In this document: positions 1-8,129 of the stretch, piece after piece
Layout: each line of letters begins with the position of its first letter
Numbering within the stretch: position 1 is the stretch's first letter
DNA from: Lachnospiraceae bacterium
Lineage (GTDB): Bacteria; Bacillota; Clostridia; Lachnospirales; Lachnospiraceae
Direction of reading: 5' to 3'
Length of the DNA: 47,882 bases
Assembly: GCA_021153185.1 (NCBI GenBank)
Contig: JAGKTY010000030.1
Span: forward strand, 1 to 47,882
Position numbers and translations under genes: made by a program
The notes under the pieces: model-generated
Seen by the model: only the letters and a program-made list of their open reading frames with translations
What the model was told of the DNA's origin: nothing
Databases searched by the model: none

Positions 1-374
1 TCTGCATCAAAGATTGCATTCCACTCTTCCAGACCATATAACCAGTCTGCCTCAGCTGCAACCATGTTTTTGTAGAGGCTCTCTTTGTCAAACTTGAGGC
101 TGACAACTGTATCCTCTTCCATCTCTTCGATTGGGTTTGGTGTCACAAGTGACTCGTCGATTCCGTCAAGGAATCCTGTCATCGTCATGATGTCAACGCC
201 GTATTTGTCTGCGAGTTCTTTGACACTTCCTTTTACCTCTGTATCAGGGTCAGCAAGTAACTGCTGATAAATTTCTTTTTCTTTTTGGAAATATGCTGCC
301 CAAAGTCTCTGCAGGTCTCCTTTGTTTGCCTTCTCTGAGTAGGCCATATCTCTCCACTGTTTTAATAATGCCAT
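1..374 (-). CDS. Conserved hypothetical protein, C-terminus cut off by window edge
   Basis: The reverse strand is open from an ATG at 374 to the window edge (about 124 codons), with an AAGGAG ribosome site 7 bases upstream. The visible protein begins MALLKQWRDMAYSEKANKGD and is acidic and soluble. It has no signal peptide or membrane segment and is rich in helix-forming residues; the end of the protein lies outside the window. It resembles, from memory, a short protein common in Lachnospiraceae that has no assigned function; I recognise no catalytic motif. It has its own promoter (TTGTTT-17-TATAAT) and a small GC-rich hairpin in its leader, so it is probably expressed separately from the pseudokinase gene upstream. 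Confidence 0.8.
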   Translation of the reverse strand, partial: MALLKQWRDMAYSEKANKGDLQRLWAAYFQKEKEIYQQLLADPDTEVKGSVKELADKYGVDIMTMTGFLDGIDESLVTPNPIEEMEEDTVVSLKFDKESLYKNMVAAEADWLYGLEEWNAIFDA

Positions 375-420
375 GTCTTTCTCCTTACGTATCTGCGGCA
401 CCGCCGCAAAAGATATTGCT

Positions 421-449
421 ATTATAAACTACTTTTTCAAAAAAAACAA
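421..449 (-). promoter_or_regulatory. Sigma-A-type promoter of the first gene
   Basis: On the minus strand, TTGTTT (449-444) is followed after 17 bases by a perfect TATAAT (426-421). A GCGGC-GGT-GCCGC hairpin lies in the leader at about 390-402. Confidence 0.65.
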
Positions 450-464
450 TTGCTTTCGGTCAAC

Positions 465-1919
465 TTATTTGGAACTTTGTTCTTTCCTGACCTTGTATTT
501 ATCGTGCCTGCCGTCTGCGGATGTGTATTCCACGATGTAATAGCTTCCGTATTTTTCCAGATAGCATTTATAGCTTTCCACGCCCTCATTCGTCTCATAG
601 GTCACATACGCAATATCGTCTTTTCTGAAATCAAGCTTGATAAATTTGTACGTTCCTTTTTGGAAGCGCTCTGTATGGGAAACGCGGCGGTATTTTGTCA
701 GGTCATACCAGAAAATCTCCGAGTCATCCCCTTCTGTGAGCACCTCGTAATCATTGCTGAAATGCTTGCGCATAAAAGGACTGATGTTGTCAAGATATTC
801 GCATTTCTCATAGATGCTCATTTGGTCAAGCCTGGTGAAAAACAGCCTGTTTGCAAAATACCCGGTGCCTGCTGCCAGAACAACAATCACACTGACAACC
901 GTCACAAGAATGAGCAGACTGCGGCTTGTCGTCGAAAATCGTTCCATGCGCTTTTGCTCTGCATACCTTGGCATCTTGTCATTGATATAAATCATATCCG
1001 GCGCTTTTTCGAACGCAAATGCATCAAGCTCATTCAGGAACGTCTTTATGGAATCATATCTGTCAAGAGACAGTACGGAAAGCGCCTTCATCAAAACGTC
1101 GCTCTGTCTTTGTGTACACTCTGCTTTGCATACCCAAGGTGACTGCATCGGATCAACATGTTCACCGTTTACACGCTCATAAAAAGCCGGTGGCTTCACG
1201 CCGGTAATGCAATAATAGATGACAGCAGCAACGGAATACACATCTGTTGCAGGGCCAAGCGCTCCGCCCGGAACAAACTGCTCCACCGGTGCAAAATTCA
1301 TCTCACGCGCAGTGTTTTGATCCAAAATCTCATGCGATGCCTCCTCCATCGGGTCTCCAAACCCGAGAAGAATCGCCTGTCTTTGTTCATTGATCACAAT
1401 GGAATTTAAGCTGATCTTTCCGTATACAAGACCCGCCTTATGGATTTTTTGCAAAGAGCGCATCATAGGCTCAAGCATTTCCACGGTCTTTTCAAGCGAG
1501 AGCAGAAGACCGCCTCTTTTTTGAATAAACGTCGGAAAATCGATTCCCTCAACAAATTCCATGACAATATAAACTGTCCGGTTTTCCTCGAAGTAATGCA
1601 CCACATTGCTCATTCCCTCAAGCGGATAAAGCTTAATCATTTTTTTCGCTTTTTTGATGGTGTTTTCACACATTTTTTGAAAAAGCGCTTCGTTTGACAG
1701 CAGGATGAGATCAACACGCTTCCTATCATCCGCATTCCGCTGTACAATTGCCTTTGGAAACAGCTCTTTAATCGCCATCTTTTTGCGCCTAAAGGTGTCC
1801 GTCACCTCGTACGTAATGCTCAGTCCGTTTGCGCCGAGCACGCGTTCGATGCGATATCTGTCTTGTAGCATTTCCCCTTGTCTCATTGTCTGATTCTTCA
1901 CCTGACTATTTGCCTCCAC
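465..1919 (-). CDS. Membrane-anchored serine/threonine pseudokinase
   Basis: 484 residues. Residues 20-320 have the eukaryotic-type protein kinase fold: a degraded glycine loop (about 28-35), the ATP lysine in MAIKELFP (K51), the hinge region YIVMEFVEG, and the late motifs APVEQ and DVYSVAAVIYYCITG. The key catalytic positions are changed. The HRD position reads Y166-G167-K168, the DFG position reads G186-F187-G188, and the helix-C glutamate position appears to be lysine (I-K-K-A-K-K-M). A single membrane helix at about 333-360 is followed by an outer domain of some 120 residues. Phosphotransfer is therefore unlikely; binding or scaffolding of a partner is the better inference. It starts one base past the HAD gene stop codon and is the last gene of the purA-HAD-pseudokinase unit. 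Its ligand and target are unknown. Confidence 0.85.
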   Translation of the reverse strand: MEANSQVKNQTMRQGEMLQDRYRIERVLGANGLSITYEVTDTFRRKKMAIKELFPKAIVQRNADDRKRVDLILLSNEALFQKMCENTIKKAKKMIKLYPLEGMSNVVHYFEENRTVYIVMEFVEGIDFPTFIQKRGGLLLSLEKTVEMLEPMMRSLQKIHKAGLVYGKISLNSIVINEQRQAILLGFGDPMEEASHEILDQNTAREMNFAPVEQFVPGGALGPATDVYSVAAVIYYCITGVKPPAFYERVNGEHVDPMQSPWVCKAECTQRQSDVLMKALSVLSLDRYDSIKTFLNELDAFAFEKAPDMIYINDKMPRYAEQKRMERFSTTSRSLLILVTVVSVIVVLAAGTGYFANRLFFTRLDQMSIYEKCEYLDNISPFMRKHFSNDYEVLTEGDDSEIFWYDLTKYRRVSHTERFQKGTYKFIKLDFRKDDIAYVTYETNEGVESYKCYLEKYGSYYIVEYTSADGRHDKYKVRKEQSSK

Positions 1920-2531
1920 TCATCCTGCCTGCTCTGAAAGCAACTGATTTAACGCTTCCTTTGCCTGACTGACATTTTGAAATTGAATCGCCGTCATACC
2001 GAGTTCTCTCGCCGACTGACAGTTCACTTCCCGGTCATCAATAAACACACATTCCTGTGGGTTTAATTCATATCGTTTCAACAATTCCTCATAGATTGGA
2101 TAATCCGGCTTTATGAGCTGCACGGTATATGACATAATCCCGCCGTCCATATGCGACATAAAATCAAGCGTATCCATGCATTCTCTCCGCACTTTATCAA
2201 AAAAATTGGAAAGATAATAAACACGATAGCCGCGCCCTTTTAAATCTTCAATCCACGGAATTGCATAGTCCAAACGTTTTAGAATGCCCGAAAAATCGCG
2301 GAGGGCCATCCGAATCTCCGCCTCGACGGACGGATCGTTTTCCACAAATAAATCCACAACCGCTTCAACCGGCATCACGCCCCTGTCAAGCTCATTCCAA
2401 TCCTCATTCATAGCAGTAGCCTTGGCTACCTTCTGAAAGACTTCTTCAGAAAAGCCAAAGCTACGATAAAATTCTTCCCAGCAAAACTCTGCAAGAACAT
2501 TGCCGATGTCAAATACTATATTTTTAATCAT
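1920..2531 (-). CDS. HAD-superfamily hydrolase (subfamily IA, YihX-like)
   Basis: About 203 residues. Motif I is FDIGNV near the N-terminus: the nucleophile Asp is present, but the second Asp of the usual DxD/DxG pattern is replaced, as in the YihX/epoxide-hydrolase-like branch. Motif II is YYLSN, and motif III/IV is the lysine in QLIKPDYPIYEELL followed by VFIDDREVN. The family removes phosphate from small sugar phosphates or nucleotides in the cytoplasm; the substrate cannot be told from sequence. I chose ATG 2531; an in-frame GTG at 2537 is possible. It follows purA after only 6 bases and is therefore almost certainly co-transcribed with it. Confidence 0.85.
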   Translation of the reverse strand: MIKNIVFDIGNVLAEFCWEEFYRSFGFSEEVFQKVAKATAMNEDWNELDRGVMPVEAVVDLFVENDPSVEAEIRMALRDFSGILKRLDYAIPWIEDLKGRGYRVYYLSNFFDKVRRECMDTLDFMSHMDGGIMSYTVQLIKPDYPIYEELLKRYELNPQECVFIDDREVNCQSARELGMTAIQFQNVSQAKEALNQLLSEQAG

Positions 2532-2537
2532 ACGCAC

Positions 2538-3836
2538 TTATTTTGATAATGGACTCTGTCTGTAAATGATGTCATCACGTCCCGGTCCATTGCTTACCAT
2601 TGTGATTGGGTAACCGATTTGTTTCTCCACAAACTCTACATACTTACGGCAGTTCTCCGGAAGCTCATCAAAGTTTTTGATGCCTCTGATGTCCTGATCC
2701 TTCCAGCCCGGAAGCACCTCGTAAACCGGTTTGGCTTTGGCAAGCTTATGTGTGACAGGGAATTCTGTCGTCACTTCCCCATCGATTTCATAGCCGACAC
2801 AAACAGGAATCTCATCAAGATATCCGAGTACGTCAAGCACTGTAAAGGCAACATCTGTTGTACCCTGCAGACGGCATCCGTATTTGGAAGCAACACAGTC
2901 AAACCATCCCATACGTCTCGGTCTTCCTGTTGTCGCGCCATACTCACCACCGTCACCGCCGCGTCTTCTGAGTTCATCTGCCGCAGCTTCATCTAAAATC
3001 TCTGAAACAAATTCTCCGGCACCTACGGCAGAAGAATATGCTTTACATACTGTAATAACCTTTTCAATCGCATACGGTGGAATACCGGCTCCGATTGCAC
3101 CATACGCAGCAAGTGTTGAGGAAGAAGTTACCATTGGGTAAATTCCGTGATCCGGATCTTTGAGCGTACCGAGCTGTCCCTCCAGTAAGATATTCTTTCC
3201 GTCTTTGATCGCCTGATCGAGGAACAACGATACGTCACATACATATGGTGCCACCATGTCGCGATAAGTATGCAGGGTTTCAAGAAGTTCATCCGGGTTT
3301 AAGAGTGGTTTGTGATATAAATGCTCAAGCAGAACATTTTTCGTCTCACAGATGCGGACAACTTTTTCTTTTAAAAGCTCCTCATCAAACAGTTCACTTA
3401 CCTGGAAACCGATTTTGGCATATTTGTCGGAATAAAACGGAGCAATACCTGATTTGGTAGAACCAAAGCTCTTGCCGCCAAGACGCTCCTCTTCATACTG
3501 GTCAAATAAAATATGATACGGCATCACCATCTGCGCTCTGTCTGACACCAGAATCTTTGGCGTCGGAACACCCTTGTCCGTAATTGATTTAATCTCGTTA
3601 AATAACACCGGAATATTGAGCGCTACACCATTTCCGATAATACTTGTTGTGTGGTCATAAAACACACCGGAAGGAAGTGTATGAAGTGCAAACTTTCCGT
3701 AATTGTTAACGATTGTGTGACCTGCATTTGCGCCACCCTGGAAACGGACAATAATGTCAGCCTCTTTGGCAAGCATATCAGTTATCTTGCCTTTTCCTTC
3801 ATCTCCCCAGTTTGCTCCTACAACTGCTTTAACCAT
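2538..3836 (-). CDS. purA: Adenylosuccinate synthetase
   Basis: 432 residues from ATG 3836, which has AGGAG 8 bases upstream; a longer in-frame reading to 3881 lacks a better start signal. PurA joins IMP and aspartate using GTP to give adenylosuccinate, the first step of AMP synthesis. The N-terminal GANWGDEGKGKITD loop with the catalytic Asp, the NAGHT motif with the catalytic His, and GATTGRPRRMGW (IMP/aspartate region) are all present, and the length is typical for the family. A promoter lies just upstream. The partner enzyme purB is nearby at 5120-6571. The two downstream genes (HAD phosphatase and pseudokinase) are packed tightly behind it, an unusual pairing. Confidence 0.98.
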   Translation of the reverse strand: MVKAVVGANWGDEGKGKITDMLAKEADIIVRFQGGANAGHTIVNNYGKFALHTLPSGVFYDHTTSIIGNGVALNIPVLFNEIKSITDKGVPTPKILVSDRAQMVMPYHILFDQYEEERLGGKSFGSTKSGIAPFYSDKYAKIGFQVSELFDEELLKEKVVRICETKNVLLEHLYHKPLLNPDELLETLHTYRDMVAPYVCDVSLFLDQAIKDGKNILLEGQLGTLKDPDHGIYPMVTSSSTLAAYGAIGAGIPPYAIEKVITVCKAYSSAVGAGEFVSEILDEAAADELRRRGGDGGEYGATTGRPRRMGWFDCVASKYGCRLQGTTDVAFTVLDVLGYLDEIPVCVGYEIDGEVTTEFPVTHKLAKAKPVYEVLPGWKDQDIRGIKNFDELPENCRKYVEFVEKQIGYPITMVSNGPGRDDIIYRQSPLSK

Positions 3837-3918
3837 ATTCATTCTCCTCTTCATGCTGTATTTCGTGGACAAACGTCCCAAAAATCATGTTGGTGCGGGA
3901 TTTCCCCATCACTTCATT

Positions 3919-3947
3919 ATTATACACGATAAATCCTTATAAGAAAA
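3919..3947 (-). promoter_or_regulatory. Probable purA promoter
   Basis: On the minus strand a perfect -10 TATAAT (3924-3919) lies 83 bases before the purA start; the -35 (TTTTCT, 17-base spacer) is poor. The leader contains a short GGAC-GTTT-GTCC hairpin. I see no purine riboswitch pattern. Confidence 0.5.
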
Positions 3948-3970
3948 CATTTATTTTTTTGTTTTTGGGG

Positions 3971-4008
3971 AAAAAGACGCACGAAAGGCGGTTTCCGAAG
4001 AAACCGCC
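3971..4008 (-). terminator. Rho-independent terminator after pilT
   Basis: A perfect 9-bp stem GGCGGTTTC/GAAACCGCC with a TTCG tetraloop (4008-3987) begins 6 bases past the pilT stop. It is followed on the minus strand by TTTCGTGCGTCTTTTT, an interrupted T-rich tail. Confidence 0.85.
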
Positions 4009-4014
4009 CCTCCA

Positions 4015-5058
4015 TTAAAACATCGTAATCTCTTTTGGATTCGTTGCGTACTCAAGCGCTGTCTCTCTTGTGATGGTAAAGGAACCCATAAGACGCTTGA
4101 GGTCTGCACCAAGTGTGTGCATTCCCATTCCCATATTACTCTGAATCGTACTGTTAATCTGATGAATCTTATTATCACGAATCTGCGCTGCAACAGCGTC
4201 ATTATTGAGAAGAACCTCCGTTGTAAGAACAACACCGCTTCCATCCGCTCTCGGAACAAGCTGCTGTGTACAAATACCTTTTAATACCGTTGCAAGCTGT
4301 GTTCTCGCCTGTGTCTGACCGTGTGGCGGATATGCATCCAAAATACGCTCTACCGTCTGCGCTGCACCTGTTGTATGTAACGTTGAAATCACGAGGTGAC
4401 CCGTCTCCGCTGCCGAGATTGCAGCACTGATTGTCTCGTAATCACGCATCTCACCGACCATGATAATGTCAGGGTCTTCACGAAGTGCCGAACGGACGGC
4501 TGTCGCAAAATCATCAACGTCCTTTCCAACCTCGCGTTGGTGAATCATGGACTTCTCATGATAGTAAACGTACTCAATCGGATCCTCAATGGTCATAACG
4601 TGCATTGACTTGTTGCGGTTGATATAATCAATCATAGAAGCCAGTGTCGTCGTTTTGCCGCTACCTGTCGGACCCGTAATGAGGACAAGTCCTCTCGGCT
4701 CATCCACAAGCTTCTGTACGGCCTGCGGAATCTGCAATTCTTCAAATGTCGGAATGGAAGCTTGCAGCAGACGATACGATGCCGCAAGATTGTTTCTCTG
4801 ATGATATACATTTGCACGAAGACGTGTGCCATTTTCGGCAAACAGTGCAAAATCGAGATCCTGACCGTTAAACACCTTTTCTGTCTGTTCCGAAGTCAGC
4901 GACTCTAAAATCATCGCCTTTGACTCTTCAGCTGTCGGAACATCCGGCAAAATCTCAAGTACACCAAATACACGAATGGCACATGCCGTACCAACCGTGA
5001 TATGGATATCAGAAGCCTCGCGTTCAATAGCGTAGTTTACGAGTTCATTAAAATTCAT
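4015..5058 (-). CDS. pilT: PilT-family secretion/retraction ATPase
   Basis: 347 residues from ATG 5058, with a GGGGGAT site 8 bases upstream; an in-frame ATG at 5085 is less well placed. PilT is a hexameric cytoplasmic ATPase that retracts type IV pili. Visible: N-terminal PilT domain (ASDIHITVG), Walker A GPTGSGKTTT (129-138), Asp box IEDPIEYVY, Walker B region DPDIIMVGEMRD (195-206), His box STLHTTGA, and a C-terminal CTQQLVPR element. It follows purB after 61 bases and ends at a strong terminator. No pilin, PilB, PilC or prepilin peptidase gene lies in the window, so the rest of any pilus machinery must be elsewhere. The PilT assignment over PilB/GspE rests on length and motif spacing. Confidence 0.93.
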   Translation of the reverse strand: MNFNELVNYAIEREASDIHITVGTACAIRVFGVLEILPDVPTAEESKAMILESLTSEQTEKVFNGQDLDFALFAENGTRLRANVYHQRNNLAASYRLLQASIPTFEELQIPQAVQKLVDEPRGLVLITGPTGSGKTTTLASMIDYINRNKSMHVMTIEDPIEYVYYHEKSMIHQREVGKDVDDFATAVRSALREDPDIIMVGEMRDYETISAAISAAETGHLVISTLHTTGAAQTVERILDAYPPHGQTQARTQLATVLKGICTQQLVPRADGSGVVLTTEVLLNNDAVAAQIRDNKIHQINSTIQSNMGMGMHTLGADLKRLMGSFTITRETALEYATNPKEITMF

Positions 5059-5119
5059 AGATGTATCCCCCTTTTTTTGTTTCATCTATCATTGAATACC
5101 GTATCACATACGTATCAAG

Positions 5120-6571
5120 TTATACATTGATTTCTGCTTTCACACCGAGAAGCTCTTTGTTTGCATCCAGAATCGGCTTCACAACCTCCGCAAGGAATTT
5201 GTCAACCTGAACCGGAGCACGACCCACATACTTCGATGGGTCCATCGTCTCATTGAGTTCTTCAATGGAAAGTCCAAAGCTCTCATCTGCTGCAATCAGC
5301 TCCAAGAGATTGTTGTCTTTTCCCTCTTTCTTTACATTGGCGCCTGCTTCCATGGAAAGCATGCGGATGCGCTCATGAAGCTCCTGACGGTTTCCGCCGT
5401 TTTTCACTGCATCCATCATGATGTTTTCTGTTGCCATGAACGGAAGCTCACTCATCAGTCTCTTTGTGATGACTTTGTCATACACCACAAGACCGTCTAC
5501 GACATTGAGGCAAAGATCAAGCACACCGTCAATTGCAAGGAATGCCTCCGGAATGGAAAGACGTTTGTTGGCAGAATCGTCAAGTGTTCGCTCAAACCAC
5601 TGCGTTGCCGAAGTAATGGCCGGATTGAGTGCATCAATCATCACATATCTTGAAAGCGAAGCAATACGCTCAGAGCGCATCGGATTTCTCTTATATGCCA
5701 TCGCAGAGGAACCGATCTGATTCTTCTCAAACGGCTCTTCCACTTCCTTTAGGTGCTGAAGAAGTCTGATATCGTTACTCATCTTGTGTGCACTCGCCGC
5801 AATACCCGCTAAGATGTTACACACCCTTGTGTCGACTTTACGGGAATATGTCTGGCCGGATACGGCATAACAATGCTCAAACCCCATTTTCTTTGCAATC
5901 ATCGGATCAATCTTGTCAATCGTCTCCTGGTCTCCGTCAAACAATTCCAGGAAAGATGCCTGCGTGCCGGTCGTGCCTTTCGAACCGAGCAACTTCATCG
6001 TAGAAAGCACGTAATCAAGGTCCTCCAAATCAAGGCAGAATTCCTGCGCCCAAAGTGTTGCACGCTTACCGACTGTCGTAGGCTGTGCCGGCTGGAAATG
6101 CGTAAACGCAAGTGTTGGCAAATCTTTATATTTGTCTGCAAATGCTGCAAGTTCGCTGATGACATTCACGAGTTTTTTCTTAACAAGCTTTAATGCCTCT
6201 GTCATGACGATGATGTCCGTGTTATCGCCTACATAACAGCTTGTTGCACCGAGGTGAATGATACCGGCTGCCTTCGGGCACTGCTGACCGTAGGCATATA
6301 CATGGCTCATAACATCATGACGTACCTGCGCCTCGCGCGCTTTTGCAACATCATAGTTAATATCATCTGCATGCGCCTTCAGTTCATCAATCTGCTCCTG
6401 TGTGATGACCGGCTCTCCATTTTGTGAAAGGCCAAGCTCCATCTCTGTCTCAGCAAGCGCAATCCAAAGCTGTCTCCATGTACGGAATTTTTTGTCAGGA
6501 GAAAAAATGTACTGCATCTCCTTGCTGGCATAGCGCTCCGAAAGCGGACTTACATATCTGTCGTTACTCAT
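5120..6571 (-). CDS. purB: Adenylosuccinate lyase
   Basis: 483 residues, ATG at 6571 with AAGGAGAT upstream. PurB cleaves fumarate from SAICAR in IMP synthesis and from adenylosuccinate in AMP synthesis. The fumarase/aspartase signature GSSAMAYKRNPMRSERI is intact, and the active-site histidine regions HLGATSCYVGDNTD and THFQPAQPTTVGKRATLW are clear. The length fits the longer, animal-like PurB branch common in Clostridia. It has its own candidate promoter and is followed by pilT without an obvious terminator. Confidence 0.97.
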   Translation of the reverse strand: MSNDRYVSPLSERYASKEMQYIFSPDKKFRTWRQLWIALAETEMELGLSQNGEPVITQEQIDELKAHADDINYDVAKAREAQVRHDVMSHVYAYGQQCPKAAGIIHLGATSCYVGDNTDIIVMTEALKLVKKKLVNVISELAAFADKYKDLPTLAFTHFQPAQPTTVGKRATLWAQEFCLDLEDLDYVLSTMKLLGSKGTTGTQASFLELFDGDQETIDKIDPMIAKKMGFEHCYAVSGQTYSRKVDTRVCNILAGIAASAHKMSNDIRLLQHLKEVEEPFEKNQIGSSAMAYKRNPMRSERIASLSRYVMIDALNPAITSATQWFERTLDDSANKRLSIPEAFLAIDGVLDLCLNVVDGLVVYDKVITKRLMSELPFMATENIMMDAVKNGGNRQELHERIRMLSMEAGANVKKEGKDNNLLELIAADESFGLSIEELNETMDPSKYVGRAPVQVDKFLAEVVKPILDANKELLGVKAEINV

Positions 6572-6613
6572 TTTGATATCTCCTTGTATGTAATATTAAA
6601 CACTGATAAGACA

Positions 6614-6642
6614 ATCATACCATGAAAGTATCCGTTTGAAAA
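6614..6642 (-). promoter_or_regulatory. Candidate purB promoter
   Basis: On the minus strand TTTTCA (6642-6637), 17 bases, TATGAT (6619-6614), about 43 bases before the purB ATG. It directly abuts the T-tract of the upstream ABC operon terminator. Confidence 0.45.
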
Positions 6643-6666
6643 GAAAAAAGGGTAGCAAAGCTACCC
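6643..6666 (-). terminator. Terminator of the amino-acid ABC operon
   Basis: Stem GGGTAGC-TTT-GCTACCC (6666-6650) directly after the ATPase stop codon, followed on the minus strand by TTTTTTC. Confidence 0.88.
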
Positions 6667-6667
6667 T

Positions 6668-7423
6668 TTATGCATTCAATTTTCCAATAAACTCCTTAAC
6701 GCGTGCATCGTCAGAGCAAAAAATATCTTCCGGCGAGCCCTCTGCCCTCACAATGCCGTGTTCCATGAAAATAATGCGGTCTGAAAGTTCTCTGGCAAAC
6801 TGCATCTCGTGCGTGACAATAATCATTGTCATCTTCTGCGCCGCAAGGTCTTTGATAACCTTAAGCACCTCCGCCGTCAGCTCCGGATCAAGTGCGCTGG
6901 TCGGCTCATCAAAAAACAGAATCTTTGGTGAAAGCGCAAGCGCTCTCGCAATTGAAACACGCTGTTTTTGACCACCTGAAAGCTGATATGGATAGGCATC
7001 TGCCTTGTCTGCAAGTCCAAGCTGGCTAAGTCTTTTCATCGCAACCTCTTTTGCCTCTTCCTTAGACATTAGGCCTGTCATCACAGGCGGCTCCATCACG
7101 TTGCGAAGCACACTGTAGTGCGGAAATAAATTAAAATTCTGGAAGACGAGTCCAAACGTTCTCTGTATTTCTTTTAATTCCGCCTTTGAAGCATATACGC
7201 TTCCCATACCTTCATCCTTTGCGGCAGCTTTTCCGGCATAAATCAAATCACCGCCGTCCATCTTCTCAAGCATGGTCGCGCATCTGAGAATGGTCGACTT
7301 GCCGGAACCCGATGGTCCGATAATCGATACAACCTCTCCTTCGTTTACTGCCAGAGAGAAATCTTTGATTACAGACAGCGCACCGAAGGATTTTTTTAAG
7401 TGGTTGATTCTGAGTAATTCCAT
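6668..7423 (-). CDS. Polar amino-acid ABC transporter, ATP-binding protein (GlnQ/HisP type)
   Basis: 251 residues. Walker A is GPSGSGKST, the Q-loop lies in VFQNFNLFPH, the signature is LSGGQKQRVSIARAL, Walker B is ILFFDEPTSALDP, and the H-loop is IVTHEMQFA. The NFNLFPH sequence after the Q-loop glutamine and the FARELSDRIIFM stretch are typical of the polar amino-acid subfamily. It drives import through the permease encoded 9 bases upstream, with the lipoprotein encoded before that. Gene order binding protein-permease-ATPase is the standard cassette. The amino-acid specificity cannot be read from the ATPase. Confidence 0.95.
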   Translation of the reverse strand: MELLRINHLKKSFGALSVIKDFSLAVNEGEVVSIIGPSGSGKSTILRCATMLEKMDGGDLIYAGKAAAKDEGMGSVYASKAELKEIQRTFGLVFQNFNLFPHYSVLRNVMEPPVMTGLMSKEEAKEVAMKRLSQLGLADKADAYPYQLSGGQKQRVSIARALALSPKILFFDEPTSALDPELTAEVLKVIKDLAAQKMTMIIVTHEMQFARELSDRIIFMEHGIVRAEGSPEDIFCSDDARVKEFIGKLNA

Positions 7424-7432
7424 TTCCTTCTC

Positions 7433-8083
7433 CTATCTGTAATAACTAAGTTTCTTTTCGATCTGTTCCATTCCCCAGGCAACGACAAAATTGAAAATAA
7501 AATAAAACACACCACCTACCATCAGTGGTACAACTGTCGCCTGTGCCGCAGCAATCTGTTTTGCAATCGTAAACATCTCCGCAACCGCAAGGACAAACGC
7601 AAGGGATGTATCCTTGACAAGTGTAATGACCTCATTGGTTACCGGCGGCAAAATACGTTTGATGACCTGTGGGAAAATAATATGGGCAAACGTCTGCACC
7701 TTGGTATACCCCAAAATGTGCGCTGCTTCATACTGTCCCACTTCCATCGACTCAATTCCGCTGCGGAAAATTTCCGCAAAGTAGGCGGCGTAGTTGAGTG
7801 TAAAGCCGATGATTACCGCAACCATCCGGTATCCCGCACCAATCTTGATATGAAATACGTAAGTCGGTCCAAAGTACACGACAATGAGCTGCAGCATGAG
7901 AGGGGTTCCCCTCATAATGGATATGTAAACCTTTGTAATTGTCTTAATGAGTCCGTTTTTTGACATTCTGCCAAACGCAACGACAAGTCCAAGCGGAAGT
8001 GAAAACAACAGTGTAAACACAAATATTTCTACGGTAATCACCATACCGGACAAGAGCTGCTGCATGATTGTAAGTAAGTTCAT
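7433..8083 (-). CDS. Polar amino-acid ABC transporter, permease (HisM/GlnP type)
   Basis: 216 residues with about five membrane helices. The EAA loop, which docks the ATPase, is visible as the GQYEAAHILGYTKVQTFAHIIFPQVIKRILPPVTNE segment (only key positions are meant: E-A-A, the central G and the P-Q). The N-terminal MRGTPLMLQL motif is diagnostic of the HEQRo/His-Glu-Gln-Arg-opine permease family. It probably acts as a homodimer, since only one permease gene is present. It sits between the binding-protein and ATPase genes of the same operon. Confidence 0.95.
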   Translation of the reverse strand: MNLLTIMQQLLSGMVITVEIFVFTLLFSLPLGLVVAFGRMSKNGLIKTITKVYISIMRGTPLMLQLIVVYFGPTYVFHIKIGAGYRMVAVIIGFTLNYAAYFAEIFRSGIESMEVGQYEAAHILGYTKVQTFAHIIFPQVIKRILPPVTNEVITLVKDTSLAFVLAVAEMFTIAKQIAAAQATVVPLMVGGVFYFIFNFVVAWGMEQIEKKLSYYR

Positions 8084-8129
8084 GATTAACCTCGGGTGTA
8101 TTATCGCAACAATCCGGAACTATCGCTGC

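Noticed and set aside
450..1142. 230-codon plus-strand open frame
   Set aside because: It lies antisense inside the pseudokinase gene, lacks a ribosome site and shows no protein family pattern.
2531..3950. Purine riboswitch before purA
   Set aside because: The leader lacks the conserved three-way junction sequences; only short hairpins were found.
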